From positions 3,326,001 through 3,390,000 of the forward strand of contig NZ_CP108518.1 in assembly GCF_035989885.1 (NCBI RefSeq): a stretch of DNA of 64,000 bases, given 5' to 3'. Under the pieces are notes generated by a model, which worked only from the letters and a program-made list of their open reading frames with translations, was not told the origin of the DNA and ran no database searches. This stretch comes from Streptomyces sp. NBC_01232. GTDB taxonomy: Bacteria; Actinomycetota; Actinomycetes; Streptomycetales; Streptomycetaceae. Position 1 is the stretch's first letter. Each line of letters opens with the position of its first letter. The position numbers and the translations under genes are program-made. Positions 17,617 through 26,480 of the stretch are shown piece after piece.

Positions 17617-19383
17617 TCAGGGCGCGGAGGAGCCCGAGGAGCCGGCCGAGTCCCCGATCGTGCTGACCCAGTCGACGGCGTCGGAGCCCCAGGTCCACAC
17701 CTGGTCCCACCAGCCGCGGCCGGTGCCGATCCACCCCTGGAGCGGGGTGAGCTCCCAGACCAGCCAGCCCGCGACGAAGAACACCAGGATCAGCACCAGG
17801 CAGCCCTTGAGGCAGCCGAGGCCGGGGATCCGCACCGGATTGGCGCTGCGGCGGCGCGGCTCGCGCGGCTCGCGAGGGGCGGGCCGCTGCTGCGGCGGGG
17901 CCTGCGGGGGCTGCTGCTGGGGCTGGCGGTACTGGGGCTGCTGCTGGGGCTGCTGCTGGTACGGCTGGGGCTGGTGCTGCTGCGGCTGGTAGTGCTGCGG
18001 CGGCGGCTGAGGCGCGTACTGCTGCTGGGGCGGCTGCTGCGGCTGGCGGTACTGGGGCTGCTGCGGCTGCTGGTACTGCTGCTGCTGGGGCGGCGGACCC
18101 TGCCGGTACGGCTGCTGCTGCTGGGGCCGGTGCTGCGGCGGCGGGGGCGCCTGTCGCTGCGGGCGGCGGCGCAGGGGGTCCTCGTTCGGGTCGAGGTACT
18201 GGATCTGCGTCTGCTCGTTGCGGTCACGGGCGGCCTGCATCTGCGACTGCCACGGATGCGGCTGGTCGGGGCGCTGGACCGGGGGCATGACCGAGGTGGG
18301 GTCGGCCCCGGGGGCCCCCGTGCTCGGCAGCACCGAGGTGGCGTCGGCCGCACCGACCGGCGGCAGGACGCTCGTCATGCCGTTCGGGTCGTACGCGCCG
18401 GCCAGCGGGCCCGCGCCGGGAAGCATCTGGGTGGGGTCCGCGGCGCCCGGGGTCTCGGGGACCGGCGCCGGCGAGGGGTCGGGCGCGAGCAGCGCGCCCA
18501 CACCGAGCGCGGCCTCGACCTCGGCGGCGGAGGAGTGCACGCCGATGCCGGCGGCCACCACGCGCAGGGCGCGGGCCAGGCTCTGCGAGCTGGGGCGCTC
18601 GTTCGGCTCCTTGCGCAGGCAGCGCTCGATGACCGTCCACAGCGGCTCGGGCACGGTCGAGGGCCGCTGGGGGTCCTCGCTGAGGTGGCGGTGGAGCACT
18701 TCGAGCGCGGTGCCGCCGGCGAAGGGCGGGCGGCCGGTGAGCAGCTCGTAGAGGAGGATGCCGGCGCCGTAGATGTCGACGGCGGAGGTCTGCGGGCGGC
18801 CCTCGGCGGACTCGGGGGCGACGTAGGCCGGGGTGCCGACGAACTCGTGGGTGCGGGTCAGGCCCGGGGAGTCCGCGAGGCGGGCGATGCCGAAGTCGGT
18901 GAGCATCGGCTTCATCTGTCCGCCGCGCTCGTCGAGCAGCACGTTGGCCGGCTTCAGGTCGCGGTGGACCACTCCGTCGGCGTGGCTGGCGGCGAGGGCG
19001 TCGGCGATCTGGGCCGTCAGCAGGCTCGCGGCGACGGGCGTGAAGGGGCCGTTCTCCCGGAGGTACCGGTGCAGGTCCGGGCCGTCGATCAGGTCCATGA
19101 CCAGGGCCAGCAGATCACCCTCGACGACGAGGTCGCGGGTGCGGACGATGTTGGGGTGGGTCAGGCGCAGCAGGACCGAGCGCTCCCGCAGGAAGCGCAT
19201 GACGATGTCGGGATCCTGGGCCAGCTCCTCCTTGAGGACCTTGATGGCCACGGTCTCTCCGGGCTGCCCCGCGACGGCCGCCTCCGCGCCGGCGGCCTCC
19301 CTCTGGCGTGCACGCCAGACAGTGCCCGTGGCGCCGCGCCCGAGCGGCTCCTCGAGCAGGTACTTGCTGCCGACTGGCCGCAC
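17617..19383 (-). CDS. Membrane-anchored Ser/Thr protein kinase with Pro/Gln-rich tail
   Basis: 588 residues from GTG 19383, chosen for AGGGGAG eight bases upstream; the frame is open further to 19665 but that part looks non-coding. Kinase motifs: LGRGATGTVW, an unusual ~20-residue insertion (REAAGAEAAVAGQPGE), Lys48 in VAIKVL, HRDLKPAN (HRD 140-142) and TDFGIARL (DFG 163-165). A ~120-residue juxtamembrane tract is dominated by Gln and Pro, and one TM helix follows (CLKGCLVLILVFFVAGWLVW) with a Trp-rich outside tail. Gln/Pro-rich tails like this often mediate protein contacts; the partner is unknown. Confidence 0.92.
   Translation of the reverse strand: MRPVGSKYLLEEPLGRGATGTVWRARQREAAGAEAAVAGQPGETVAIKVLKEELAQDPDIVMRFLRERSVLLRLTHPNIVRTRDLVVEGDLLALVMDLIDGPDLHRYLRENGPFTPVAASLLTAQIADALAASHADGVVHRDLKPANVLLDERGGQMKPMLTDFGIARLADSPGLTRTHEFVGTPAYVAPESAEGRPQTSAVDIYGAGILLYELLTGRPPFAGGTALEVLHRHLSEDPQRPSTVPEPLWTVIERCLRKEPNERPSSQSLARALRVVAAGIGVHSSAAEVEAALGVGALLAPDPSPAPVPETPGAADPTQMLPGAGPLAGAYDPNGMTSVLPPVGAADATSVLPSTGAPGADPTSVMPPVQRPDQPHPWQSQMQAARDRNEQTQIQYLDPNEDPLRRRPQRQAPPPPQHRPQQQQPYRQGPPPQQQQYQQPQQPQYRQPQQPPQQQYAPQPPPQHYQPQQHQPQPYQQQPQQQPQYRQPQQQPPQAPPQQRPAPREPREPRRRSANPVRIPGLGCLKGCLVLILVFFVAGWLVWELTPLQGWIGTGRGWWDQVWTWGSDAVDWVSTIGDSAGSSGSSAP
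17880..18170 (-). repeat. Imperfect CAG/CCG-rich tandem repeats encoding the Q/P tract
   Basis: On the plus strand, short units such as GGCTGCTGCTGGGGCTG and GGCGGTACTGGGGCTGCTG recur several times. They encode QQQPQ-, PQYRQPQQ- and QYQQPQQ-type repeats of the kinase tail, so this segment is likely variable in length between strains. Confidence 0.7.
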
Positions 19384-19820
19384 GTCTCGCGCTCCCCTGC
19401 TGTCGTCTGCTGTGGTCGATCTGCTGATTGGTTTTCCGGCCCACTCTAGGGGGTGTCCCCCGGGAAGACGCCGGTCCTCGGAGGTTGGTTGCCGCACATA
19501 TGTACGGAGGGTGATGTTTGCGGGGTATGCCGGAGGCGATTTTCCCCGTCTTTCCCCGTCCCGGCGTCCGGATCCGGCCGGGGTCCGCCCCGGGCCTCGA
19601 TCCATCAAGATCATTTGTTGCCGGGTGCCGGGCGTGTTGTCCGCGACAGGTGCGAGGATGCACACGTACGGAACGGCACGGGACGGGAGCCCCGCCTTCC
19701 GGGCAGACCTGACCGGACGACGCGTCCGTGCCGGGTGGGGGGCGACCGGACGGTCATGTCACGGGATTCCCCTGCCGGGCGCACACACCGCGCACCGCGC
19801 AGAAGGGACCGCTGACGGCG
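19384..19820. other. 437-bp divergent intergenic region, kinase 2 / FHA gene
   Basis: Contains the start regions of two divergent genes. A direct repeat of the type CCCCGTCTTTCCCCGTCCCG lies at about 19546-19565. No convincing sigma-70-type promoter and no ORF with coding character were recognised. Reading frames from 19665 (minus) and 19728 (plus) extend into it but lack start evidence. Confidence 0.5.
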
Positions 19821-22667
19821 ATGCAGATCCGGCTGACCGTCCTTGGGTCGCGCAGCGGCCACCAGACCGCGACCGCCCCCGCGAGCTGTGACGTCCTCGT
19901 CACCGCACCCGTCGGCACCGCGCTGGCCGCGGTCGCCTCCGGGCTCGCGGCGACCGTCGGCGGGCCCGACACCGGGGGCACGGTCGTGCTCTACGCCGGC
20001 TCCGAACGCCTCGACCTCCAGCGGCGGGTGCTCGGTGAGCCGCCGCTCGTGGACGGCGCGGTGCTGGCCCTGCACGGCCCGGTCCCGGACGTCCTGCCCG
20101 AGGACAGCCTCGGCGCACCCCAGCTGCACGTCGTCGCCGGACCCGACGCGGGCGGGGTGCACCTGCTGCACAGCGGTCAGATCCGGGTGGGCCGCTCCTC
20201 CGACGCCGACGTCCCGCTGGACGATCCCGACGTCTCCCGGCTGCACTGCGCGGTGACGGTGATCCGCGACGGGCGGGTCGCGGTGGCCGACCTGGACTCG
20301 ACGAACGGCACCACGCTGGACGGCGCCCCGGTCGGGGCGCAGCCCGTGGGCCTGCCCCCCGGGGCGCTGCTGCGGGTCGGCGAGTCCACGCTGCGCCTGG
20401 CGCCCGCGGGCACGTCCGTGCTGCCGGTCACCCCCGATCTCCAGGGCCACCTCGCGGTGTCGGCGCCGCCCGCCGCGGGCCCGCTCCCCGCGGCGGATCC
20501 CGCCCCGGTCCCGGCGCCGGACGCCGCCGGCGAAGCCGGCCCCGACGGTGCGCCTTCCGGCCCCGGGACCGGGCGGCGCAAGGGCATCGGGGCCTGGGCC
20601 CGCAAGTGGGTGCGCGGCGAGGAACCGGCCGGGGCCCCGCAGGAACCGGCGGCCGCCGCACCCGACCCCGACGATCCCGCCGCCCTGCTGCTGGCCGCAA
20701 TGGGGCCCACCGAGCGCCTGTGGTCCCGTACGGCCGGGCGCGCCCCCGTGCTGGACCTGGGGCTCGGCGCCGGAAGCCGGGTCTCCCTCCCCGCCGTCGG
20801 CGCCCTCGGGCTCGCCGGACCGCGGGCCCGGCTGGCCGGGGTGGCCCGCTGGCTGGTCGCCCAGACGGCCGCACTGCACGCGCCGGGGCAGCTGGAGATC
20901 GTGCTCATCTCCGCCGACCGGGCGCGCGGCCTCGCCGACCGGCGGCGCGACTGGGGCTGGCTCGGCTGGCTGCCCCACCTGCGGCCCGCGCACGGCCAGG
21001 ACTGCCGGCTCCTGCTCGCCTACGACCGCGACCAGGCCGTCGCCCGTACGGGTGAGCTGATCCGGCGCCTCGACGAGTGCCCCCTCGGCACGCACTGGGC
21101 CGCCGCCGACGCCGGGCAGGTCCGGCGGGCCGCCGCCGTCTACGAAGGCCCGTACACGCTCGTCGTCCTCGACGGCGATCCCGGGGCCGGACCCCTGCGC
21201 GACGTCACCGGGCGGCTCGCCTCGCACGGCCCGGCCGCCGGGATCCATGTGCTCGCGCTGGCCGAGGCCCCGGCCGCCACCCCCGCCTCCCCGGTCGCCG
21301 AGACGTACGAGGCCGCGTGCGCGAGCACCCCCGTCTTCCGGGACTGCGGCGCGGTCGCCCTGCTCAGCGGCGACGTGGCCACGGCCGTACGGACCTTCGA
21401 GATCAGCGGCGGCCGGCCGGTCCCCTCCGGGGGCACCGCCACCGCCGACGCGGTCTCCGCCGCCTGGGCCGAGCGATTCGCTCGCGCCCTGGCCCCGCTG
21501 CGCAGCGCCGAGGGCGGCTCCGCCGAGGCGTACCGGCCGGCCGCCGCCACCCTGCCCGCCACCGCGCGGCTGCTGGACGAGCTGGGGCTGGCCCGCGCCA
21601 CCCCGGCCTCCCTGATGGCCCGTTGGGCCGCCGCCACCGACCAGGGGCAGGGCGTGGGCGGCCTCGCCGAGATCGTGCTGGGCAGCGGGCGCCGCGGGCC
21701 GGTCGGCACCGAGCTCGTCCACGACGGCCCGCACCTGCTCATCGAGGGGCCCGCCGGGAGCGGGCGGACCGAGCTGCTGCGGTCGGTGGCCGCGTCGCTG
21801 TCCGCGGCCGCCCGGCCCGACCGGCTCGGGCTGCTCCTCCTCGACGGGGCCGGCGGCGAGCGCGGCGACGGGCTGCTGCCCTGCACCGAGCTCCCGCACG
21901 TCTGCGCCCACCTGGTCGCCTCCGATCCGCTGCGCATGCGGGAATTCGCGCAGGCCCTGGGCGCGGAGCTCAAGCGCCGCTCCGAACTGCTGGAGGAGCT
22001 GTCCTTCGCCGAGTGGCACGCGCAGCGCGAGGTGTCCGGCCGGATGATCTCGCCCCGCCGTCCCACCCCGGGCGAGCAGCGGGGCGACCTCGACCCCCCG
22101 CGCACGGGCACCTTGCGGCTGCGCGCCGCGACGCCCCGTACCGACCCGGCAGGGCCCAGTCCGCTGCCCCGCCTGGTGGTCCTCGTGGACGACCTCGACG
22201 CGCTGGTGGCGCCGGGGCTGGGCAGTACGGGCCGCCCCGCCGCCGGCTCGGTGGTCCGCGCCCTGGAGGCGGTGGCCCGCGAGGGTGCCCGGCTCGGCGT
22301 GCACCTGGTGGCCACCAGCGCCCGCCCGGACCGTACGGCGGACACCGGGCTGGCCCGGCTGGCCACCCTGCGCGTGGAGCTCGACGCCCCCGACCAGCCG
22401 GGACCGGGCCGCGGCCTGCTCCGGTTCGAGGACGGCCGGACGGTCCCGTTCCAGGCCGGCCGGGTCACCGGCCGGATCCCTCGGACGGCGACCCTGAGAC
22501 CGACCGTGGTCCCGGTGGAGTGGGAGCGGATGGGTGATCCGCCGGCCCGCCGTCCGGTGCGTGAGCTGGGCAACGGACCCACCGACCTCGCGCTGCTGGC
22601 CAGCGCCCTGGACCGGGCCTCGAACCTGGTCTCGGCGATACCCGTGCTGTTCCCGCCCGCGCCCTGA
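19821..22667 (+). CDS. FHA-domain/EssC-like FtsK-SpoIIIE family protein
   Basis: About 948 residues from ATG 19821. Residues 1-95 form a beta-rich ubiquitin-like start. An FHA phosphothreonine-binding domain spans about 105-195 (VGRSSDADV, SRLHC, DSTNGT). The next region has the LGLAGPRARLAGVARWLVAQ and WLGWLPHLRP blocks of EssC/EccC-type type VII secretion ATPases. A P-loop GPAGSGRT lies at 643-650, with Walker B-like LVVLVDDLDAL downstream. The invariant Lys is Arg. No transmembrane pair before the ATPase region is evident, unlike EssC. It lies divergent from two Ser/Thr kinases, so phospho-recognition of their substrates is plausible. Confidence 0.78.
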   Translation: MQIRLTVLGSRSGHQTATAPASCDVLVTAPVGTALAAVASGLAATVGGPDTGGTVVLYAGSERLDLQRRVLGEPPLVDGAVLALHGPVPDVLPEDSLGAPQLHVVAGPDAGGVHLLHSGQIRVGRSSDADVPLDDPDVSRLHCAVTVIRDGRVAVADLDSTNGTTLDGAPVGAQPVGLPPGALLRVGESTLRLAPAGTSVLPVTPDLQGHLAVSAPPAAGPLPAADPAPVPAPDAAGEAGPDGAPSGPGTGRRKGIGAWARKWVRGEEPAGAPQEPAAAAPDPDDPAALLLAAMGPTERLWSRTAGRAPVLDLGLGAGSRVSLPAVGALGLAGPRARLAGVARWLVAQTAALHAPGQLEIVLISADRARGLADRRRDWGWLGWLPHLRPAHGQDCRLLLAYDRDQAVARTGELIRRLDECPLGTHWAAADAGQVRRAAAVYEGPYTLVVLDGDPGAGPLRDVTGRLASHGPAAGIHVLALAEAPAATPASPVAETYEAACASTPVFRDCGAVALLSGDVATAVRTFEISGGRPVPSGGTATADAVSAAWAERFARALAPLRSAEGGSAEAYRPAAATLPATARLLDELGLARATPASLMARWAAATDQGQGVGGLAEIVLGSGRRGPVGTELVHDGPHLLIEGPAGSGRTELLRSVAASLSAAARPDRLGLLLLDGAGGERGDGLLPCTELPHVCAHLVASDPLRMREFAQALGAELKRRSELLEELSFAEWHAQREVSGRMISPRRPTPGEQRGDLDPPRTGTLRLRAATPRTDPAGPSPLPRLVVLVDDLDALVAPGLGSTGRPAAGSVVRALEAVAREGARLGVHLVATSARPDRTADTGLARLATLRVELDAPDQPGPGRGLLRFEDGRTVPFQAGRVTGRIPRTATLRPTVVPVEWERMGDPPARRPVRELGNGPTDLALLASALDRASNLVSAIPVLFPPAP

Positions 22668-22764
22668 CTCCCGCTCGAGCCCCCCTCACGCGGTATTGCG
22701 GGGGCGGACGCCTCGGCGTAGACCTTGTGGTCCGGGACACACCACGGGCATCGGGGGCACAGCC

Positions 22765-24123
22765 ATGCGCAGGCACGGAACGAGCCGTACGACACTCACC
22801 TGGACGGCGCTCGCCGCGGCGGGCGCCCTCGTACTCACCGCGTGCGGGGACGACGGGAAGAAGGAGCCGCAGGGACCTGCGGGAACCACGGCCGCCCCCC
22901 GCGTGGAATTACCGAAACTGCCCGGCGAGAAGCTGGAGGTCGCCGCGGTCTGGACGGGACCGGAGCAGGCGAACTTCACCAAGGTCCTCAAGGAGTTCGA
23001 GAAGCGGACGGGAGCGTCCGTCACCTTCGTACCGGCGCAGGACCCGATCGTCACCTTCCTCGGCTCGAAGATCGCGGGCGGGGCGCCGCCGGACGTGGCG
23101 CTGCTCCCGCAGGTCGGCGCACTGGTCTCGGCGGTGCAGAACAAGTGGGCGCAGCCGGTGGGCCCGGAGGCCGCCGCCCAGCTCGACGCCAACTACTCGC
23201 CGGGCTGGAAGAAGCTCGGCGCGGTCGACGGCACCCAGTACGGCGTGTACTACAAGGCCGCCAACAAGTCGCTGATCTGGTACAACGCGAAGGCCTTCGA
23301 GGCGGCGGGCGTCAAGCCCCCGAAGACCTGGAAGGAACTGATCACCGCGGCGGACACGCTGTCCGCCTCCGGAACCCCGGCCGTGTCGGTGGCGGGCGCG
23401 GACGGCTGGACCCTCACCGACTGGTTCGAGAACATCTACCTCTCCCAGGCGGGCCCGGAGAAGTACGACCAGCTGGCCAAGCACCGGATCAAGTGGACGG
23501 ACGACAGCGTCAAGCAGGCGCTGACCACGCTCGGCGAACTGTTCGGCCGCAAGGACTTCCTGGCGGGCGGGCCGAGCGGGGCACTGTCCACCGAGTTCCC
23601 GAAGTCGGTGACGCAGACCTTCACCGGCGGTGACCGGCCGGCGGCCGCGATGGTCTTCGAGGGCGACTTCGTGGCGGTGAACATCGCGCAGACCGAGGCG
23701 AAGGTCGGCGAGGACGCACTCGTCTTCCCCTTCCCGGCGGTCGGCGCGAAGGCCCCGGTGGTCTCGGGCGGCGACGTGGCGGTCGCGCTGAAGCCGTCGA
23801 AGGGCGCGCAGGCGCTGCTGACCTTCCTGGCCTCGGCGGACGCGGCGGAGATCCAGGCGCGCGAGGGCGGCTTCGTCTCCCCGAACAAGGCGGTGGACCC
23901 CGCCGCCTATCCGAACGACATCCAGCGGAACATCGCCAAGGCGCTGATCGCCTCGGGTGACGACTTCCGCTTCGACATGTCGGACCAGGCCCCGGCGGCC
24001 TTCGGCGGGACCCCGGGCGCGGGCGAGTGGAAGGCGCTGCAGGACTTCCTGGCGAACCCGTCGGACGTGGCGGGCACCCAGGCGAAACTGGAGGCGGACG
24101 CGGCCAAGGCCTACGGGAACTGA
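22765..24123 (+). CDS. ABC sugar-type extracellular solute-binding lipoprotein
   Basis: 452 residues. A lipoprotein signal peptide ends in the lipobox ALVLTAC (Cys27). The mature part is a carbohydrate-type family 1 binding protein (KLEVAAVWTGPEQANFTKVL; FEKRTGASVTFVP; later GWTLTDWFENIYLSQ). It delivers substrate, probably a carbohydrate, to the permeases that follow. ATG 22765 begins a run of three genes (22765-26352). No ATPase gene is present; Streptomyces sugar importers commonly share the MsiK ATPase. Confidence 0.9.
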   Translation: MRRHGTSRTTLTWTALAAAGALVLTACGDDGKKEPQGPAGTTAAPRVELPKLPGEKLEVAAVWTGPEQANFTKVLKEFEKRTGASVTFVPAQDPIVTFLGSKIAGGAPPDVALLPQVGALVSAVQNKWAQPVGPEAAAQLDANYSPGWKKLGAVDGTQYGVYYKAANKSLIWYNAKAFEAAGVKPPKTWKELITAADTLSASGTPAVSVAGADGWTLTDWFENIYLSQAGPEKYDQLAKHRIKWTDDSVKQALTTLGELFGRKDFLAGGPSGALSTEFPKSVTQTFTGGDRPAAAMVFEGDFVAVNIAQTEAKVGEDALVFPFPAVGAKAPVVSGGDVAVALKPSKGAQALLTFLASADAAEIQAREGGFVSPNKAVDPAAYPNDIQRNIAKALIASGDDFRFDMSDQAPAAFGGTPGAGEWKALQDFLANPSDVAGTQAKLEADAAKAYGN

Positions 24124-24127
24124 TCCG

Positions 24128-25471
24128 GTGCGGTTCTCTGCCGCAAAGGGCCCTTCCCCGAAGGGCCCTTCGGGGAAGGGCGTCTCCGCCGGGGCACGCC
24201 GCCGTCTGATCGCGGCGGCGTTCCTCCTCCCGGCCCTCGTGCTGCTCGGCGCGCTCGTCGTGCACCCGATCGGCTACTCCCTCTACCGCAGCTTCTTCGA
24301 CCGCTCCGGCGGCACGTTCGTCGGCGCCGACAACTACCGGGAGATCCTCGCCGACCGCACGATCCGCACCGCTCTGAAGAACACCGCGGTGTGGGTGGTG
24401 CTCGCCCCGGCCACGGCCACCGCCCTCGGCCTGATCTTCGCGGTGCTCACCGAACGGGTGCGCTGGGGAACGGCGTTCAAGCTACTGGTGTTCATGCCGA
24501 TGGCCATCTCGATGCTGGCCGCGGGCATCATCTTCCGGCTCGTCTACGACCACGACCCCGACCGCGGGGTCGCCAACGCGGTCTGGGTCGGGGTCCACGA
24601 CACCTTCGCGCAGTCCTCGGCCTTCCCCAAGGCCCGCCCGGGCCGGGACTCGCCGCTGGCGGACGCCGGCGGGGGCGCCTTCGTGACCCGCGACCCCGTC
24701 CGAGCGGGCACTGCGGTGCTGCTCCCGCTGGTCGGCGTGGCCCCCGAGGCCCTGCCGGAGGGCACCCGTACCGCGGGCACCTCCGAGGCCGTACCGGGAA
24801 AGGTCACCGGCACGGTGTGGCAGGACTTCACCCGCGGCGGGGGCGGACGGACGAACGCGGTCGACCCGACGGAGCAGGGCTTCTCCGGGATGCGGATCGA
24901 GGCGGTCAGGGACGGCCGGGTGGTCGACACGGCGACGGCCGGCCCCGACGGCACCTTCACCCTGTCCGCGAAGGCCGACGGCGCGCAGCTGCGGCTGCCC
25001 GCCGCCAACTTCCGGGAGGCGTACGCCGGGGTGCAGTGGCTCGGCCCGTCGCTCGTCACCCCGGCGGTGATCGGGGCGTACGTATGGATGTGGGCCGGTT
25101 TCGCGATGGTGCTGATCGGGGCCGGGCTGGCCGCCGTACCGCGCGAACTGATGGAGGCGGCGCGCGTGGACGGGGCGAACGAGTGGCAGGTGTTCCGCCG
25201 GATCACCGTCCCGCTGCTGGCACCCGTCCTGGCGGTCGTGCTCGTCACCCTCGTCATCAACGTCATGAAGATCTTCGACCTGGTCTTCGTCATCGCACCC
25301 GGAGCGGTCCAGGACGACGCGAACGTGCTCGCGCTCCAGCTCTACCGGACCTCCTTCGGCACCGACGCCGATCCGGGGCTGGGCAGCGCCATCGCCGTAT
25401 TGCTGTTGGTGCTGGTGATCCCGGTGATGCTCGTGAACATCCGCCGACTGCGCAAGGAGGGGGCCCGATGA
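24128..25471 (+). CDS. MalF-type ABC permease with large extracytoplasmic insertion
   Basis: 447 residues from GTG 24128. TM1 (about 27-50), TM2 (about 83-107), TM3 (about 116-139), then TM4 at about 311-334; the EAA loop is ELMEAARVDGANEWQVFRRI. Between TM3 and TM4, on the outer face, lies an extra ~165-residue segment (about 141-307). Its second half (GKVTGTVWQDF to PDGTFTLSAKADG, about 224-290) looks like an SdrD-B/carboxypeptidase-regulatory beta-sandwich. The usual loop at this place is far shorter. The gene starts 4 bp after the lipoprotein stop, and a palindrome covers codons 8-18. Confidence 0.87.
   Translation: MRFSAAKGPSPKGPSGKGVSAGARRRLIAAAFLLPALVLLGALVVHPIGYSLYRSFFDRSGGTFVGADNYREILADRTIRTALKNTAVWVVLAPATATALGLIFAVLTERVRWGTAFKLLVFMPMAISMLAAGIIFRLVYDHDPDRGVANAVWVGVHDTFAQSSAFPKARPGRDSPLADAGGGAFVTRDPVRAGTAVLLPLVGVAPEALPEGTRTAGTSEAVPGKVTGTVWQDFTRGGGGRTNAVDPTEQGFSGMRIEAVRDGRVVDTATAGPDGTFTLSAKADGAQLRLPAANFREAYAGVQWLGPSLVTPAVIGAYVWMWAGFAMVLIGAGLAAVPRELMEAARVDGANEWQVFRRITVPLLAPVLAVVLVTLVINVMKIFDLVFVIAPGAVQDDANVLALQLYRTSFGTDADPGLGSAIAVLLLVLVIPVMLVNIRRLRKEGAR
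24150..24181. repeat. 32-bp perfect palindrome between binding-protein and permease genes
   Basis: The 32 bases 24150-24181 equal their own reverse complement (GCCCTTCCCCGAAGGG and its mirror). As RNA it can form a stable hairpin 27 nt after the lipoprotein stop codon. It overlaps the first codons of the permease if GTG 24128 is correct. Its position suits partial termination or mRNA-3'-end protection that keeps binding-protein mRNA more abundant than permease mRNA. Confidence 0.8.
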
Positions 25472-26352
25472 GCCGTTCCGACATGACGCCGGACCCCGCG
25501 AGGGCCCCCTTCGCCGAGCGGGCCGCGGCCCGGCTGGCCGCGGGTGCGCTGCGCGTCTTCCTGGTCGTCGCGGCGATGTTCTGGCTGCTGCCCACCCTCG
25601 GACTGCTGCTCTCCTCCTTCCTCTCCCCCACCGACCTCAACAGCGGCGGCTGGTGGCAGGTACTGACCGCGCCCTCGCGCCTGACGGCCGACAACTACGA
25701 GCGCCTCCTCGCCAACGACACGATCACCGGCTCCCTCCTGAACACCTTCGCGATCGCCGTCCCGGCCACCCTGCTGGTCCTGGCCCTGGGCTCGTTCGCC
25801 GGATACGCCTTCGCCTGGCTGGAGTTCCCCGGCCGGGACTGGCTCTTCCTCCTCGTCGTCGCACTGCTCGTCGTCCCCGTCCAGGTGGCGCTGATCCCCG
25901 TCTCCGAACTCTTCGGCTCCATCGGGCTGTTCGAGACCACGGCGGGAGTGGTGCTCTTCCACACCGCCTTCGGGCTGCCCTTCGCCGTGTTCCTGCTGCG
26001 CAACTTCTTCGCGGAGATCCCGCGCGAGCTGCTGGAGGCGGCCCGCCTCGACGGTGCGGGTGAACTGCGGCTGTTCACACGGGTGGTGCTGCCGCTCGGC
26101 GGGCCGGCGATCGCCTCGCTCGGCATCTTCCAGTTCCTGTGGGTGTGGAACGACATGCTGGTCGCGCTGGTCTTCGCGGACTCGGCCAGCCCGCCGGTCA
26201 CGGTGGCGCTGCAGCAGCAGGTACGGCAGTTCGGGAACAACATCGACGTGCTCGCGCCCGGCGCGTTCCTGTCGATGGTGATCCCGCTCGTCGTCTTCTT
26301 CGCCTTCCAGCGGCAGTTCGTGTCGGGGGTGATGGCCGGGGCGATCAAGTGA
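25468..26352 (+). CDS. MalG-type ABC transporter permease
   Basis: 294 residues, six TM helices. The EAA motif is ELLEAARLDGAGELRLFTRV. ATG 25468 overlaps the stop of the previous permease by 4 bases (ATGA) with GGAGG immediately upstream, showing translational coupling. It forms the inner-membrane heterodimer with the MalF-type partner for import of a carbohydrate-like substrate. Confidence 0.93.
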   Translation: MSRSDMTPDPARAPFAERAAARLAAGALRVFLVVAAMFWLLPTLGLLLSSFLSPTDLNSGGWWQVLTAPSRLTADNYERLLANDTITGSLLNTFAIAVPATLLVLALGSFAGYAFAWLEFPGRDWLFLLVVALLVVPVQVALIPVSELFGSIGLFETTAGVVLFHTAFGLPFAVFLLRNFFAEIPRELLEAARLDGAGELRLFTRVVLPLGGPAIASLGIFQFLWVWNDMLVALVFADSASPPVTVALQQQVRQFGNNIDVLAPGAFLSMVIPLVVFFAFQRQFVSGVMAGAIK

Positions 26353-26384
26353 CCCGCCCTCCGCACACCGAGTGACGTGCGCCG

Positions 26385-26435
26385 TTGACGCTGCGTAACC
26401 CGAATGCCACGCACCGCGTAACCCGATCGCCACGC
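26385..26435 (+). promoter_or_regulatory. 20-bp direct repeat and candidate -35 upstream of the glycosyltransferase
   Basis: GCGTAACCCGAATGCCACGC (26393-26412) and GCGTAACCCGATCGCCACGC (26416-26435) differ at two positions and repeat at 23 bp. A TTGACG lies just before (26385-26390). Two identical half-sites on one DNA face suggest regulator binding, but no factor is assigned. Confidence 0.4.
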
Positions 26436-26480
26436 CGGGGGTTCCTGGGCAAACAGCCCGCGCCGACCCCTGGATGTGCC

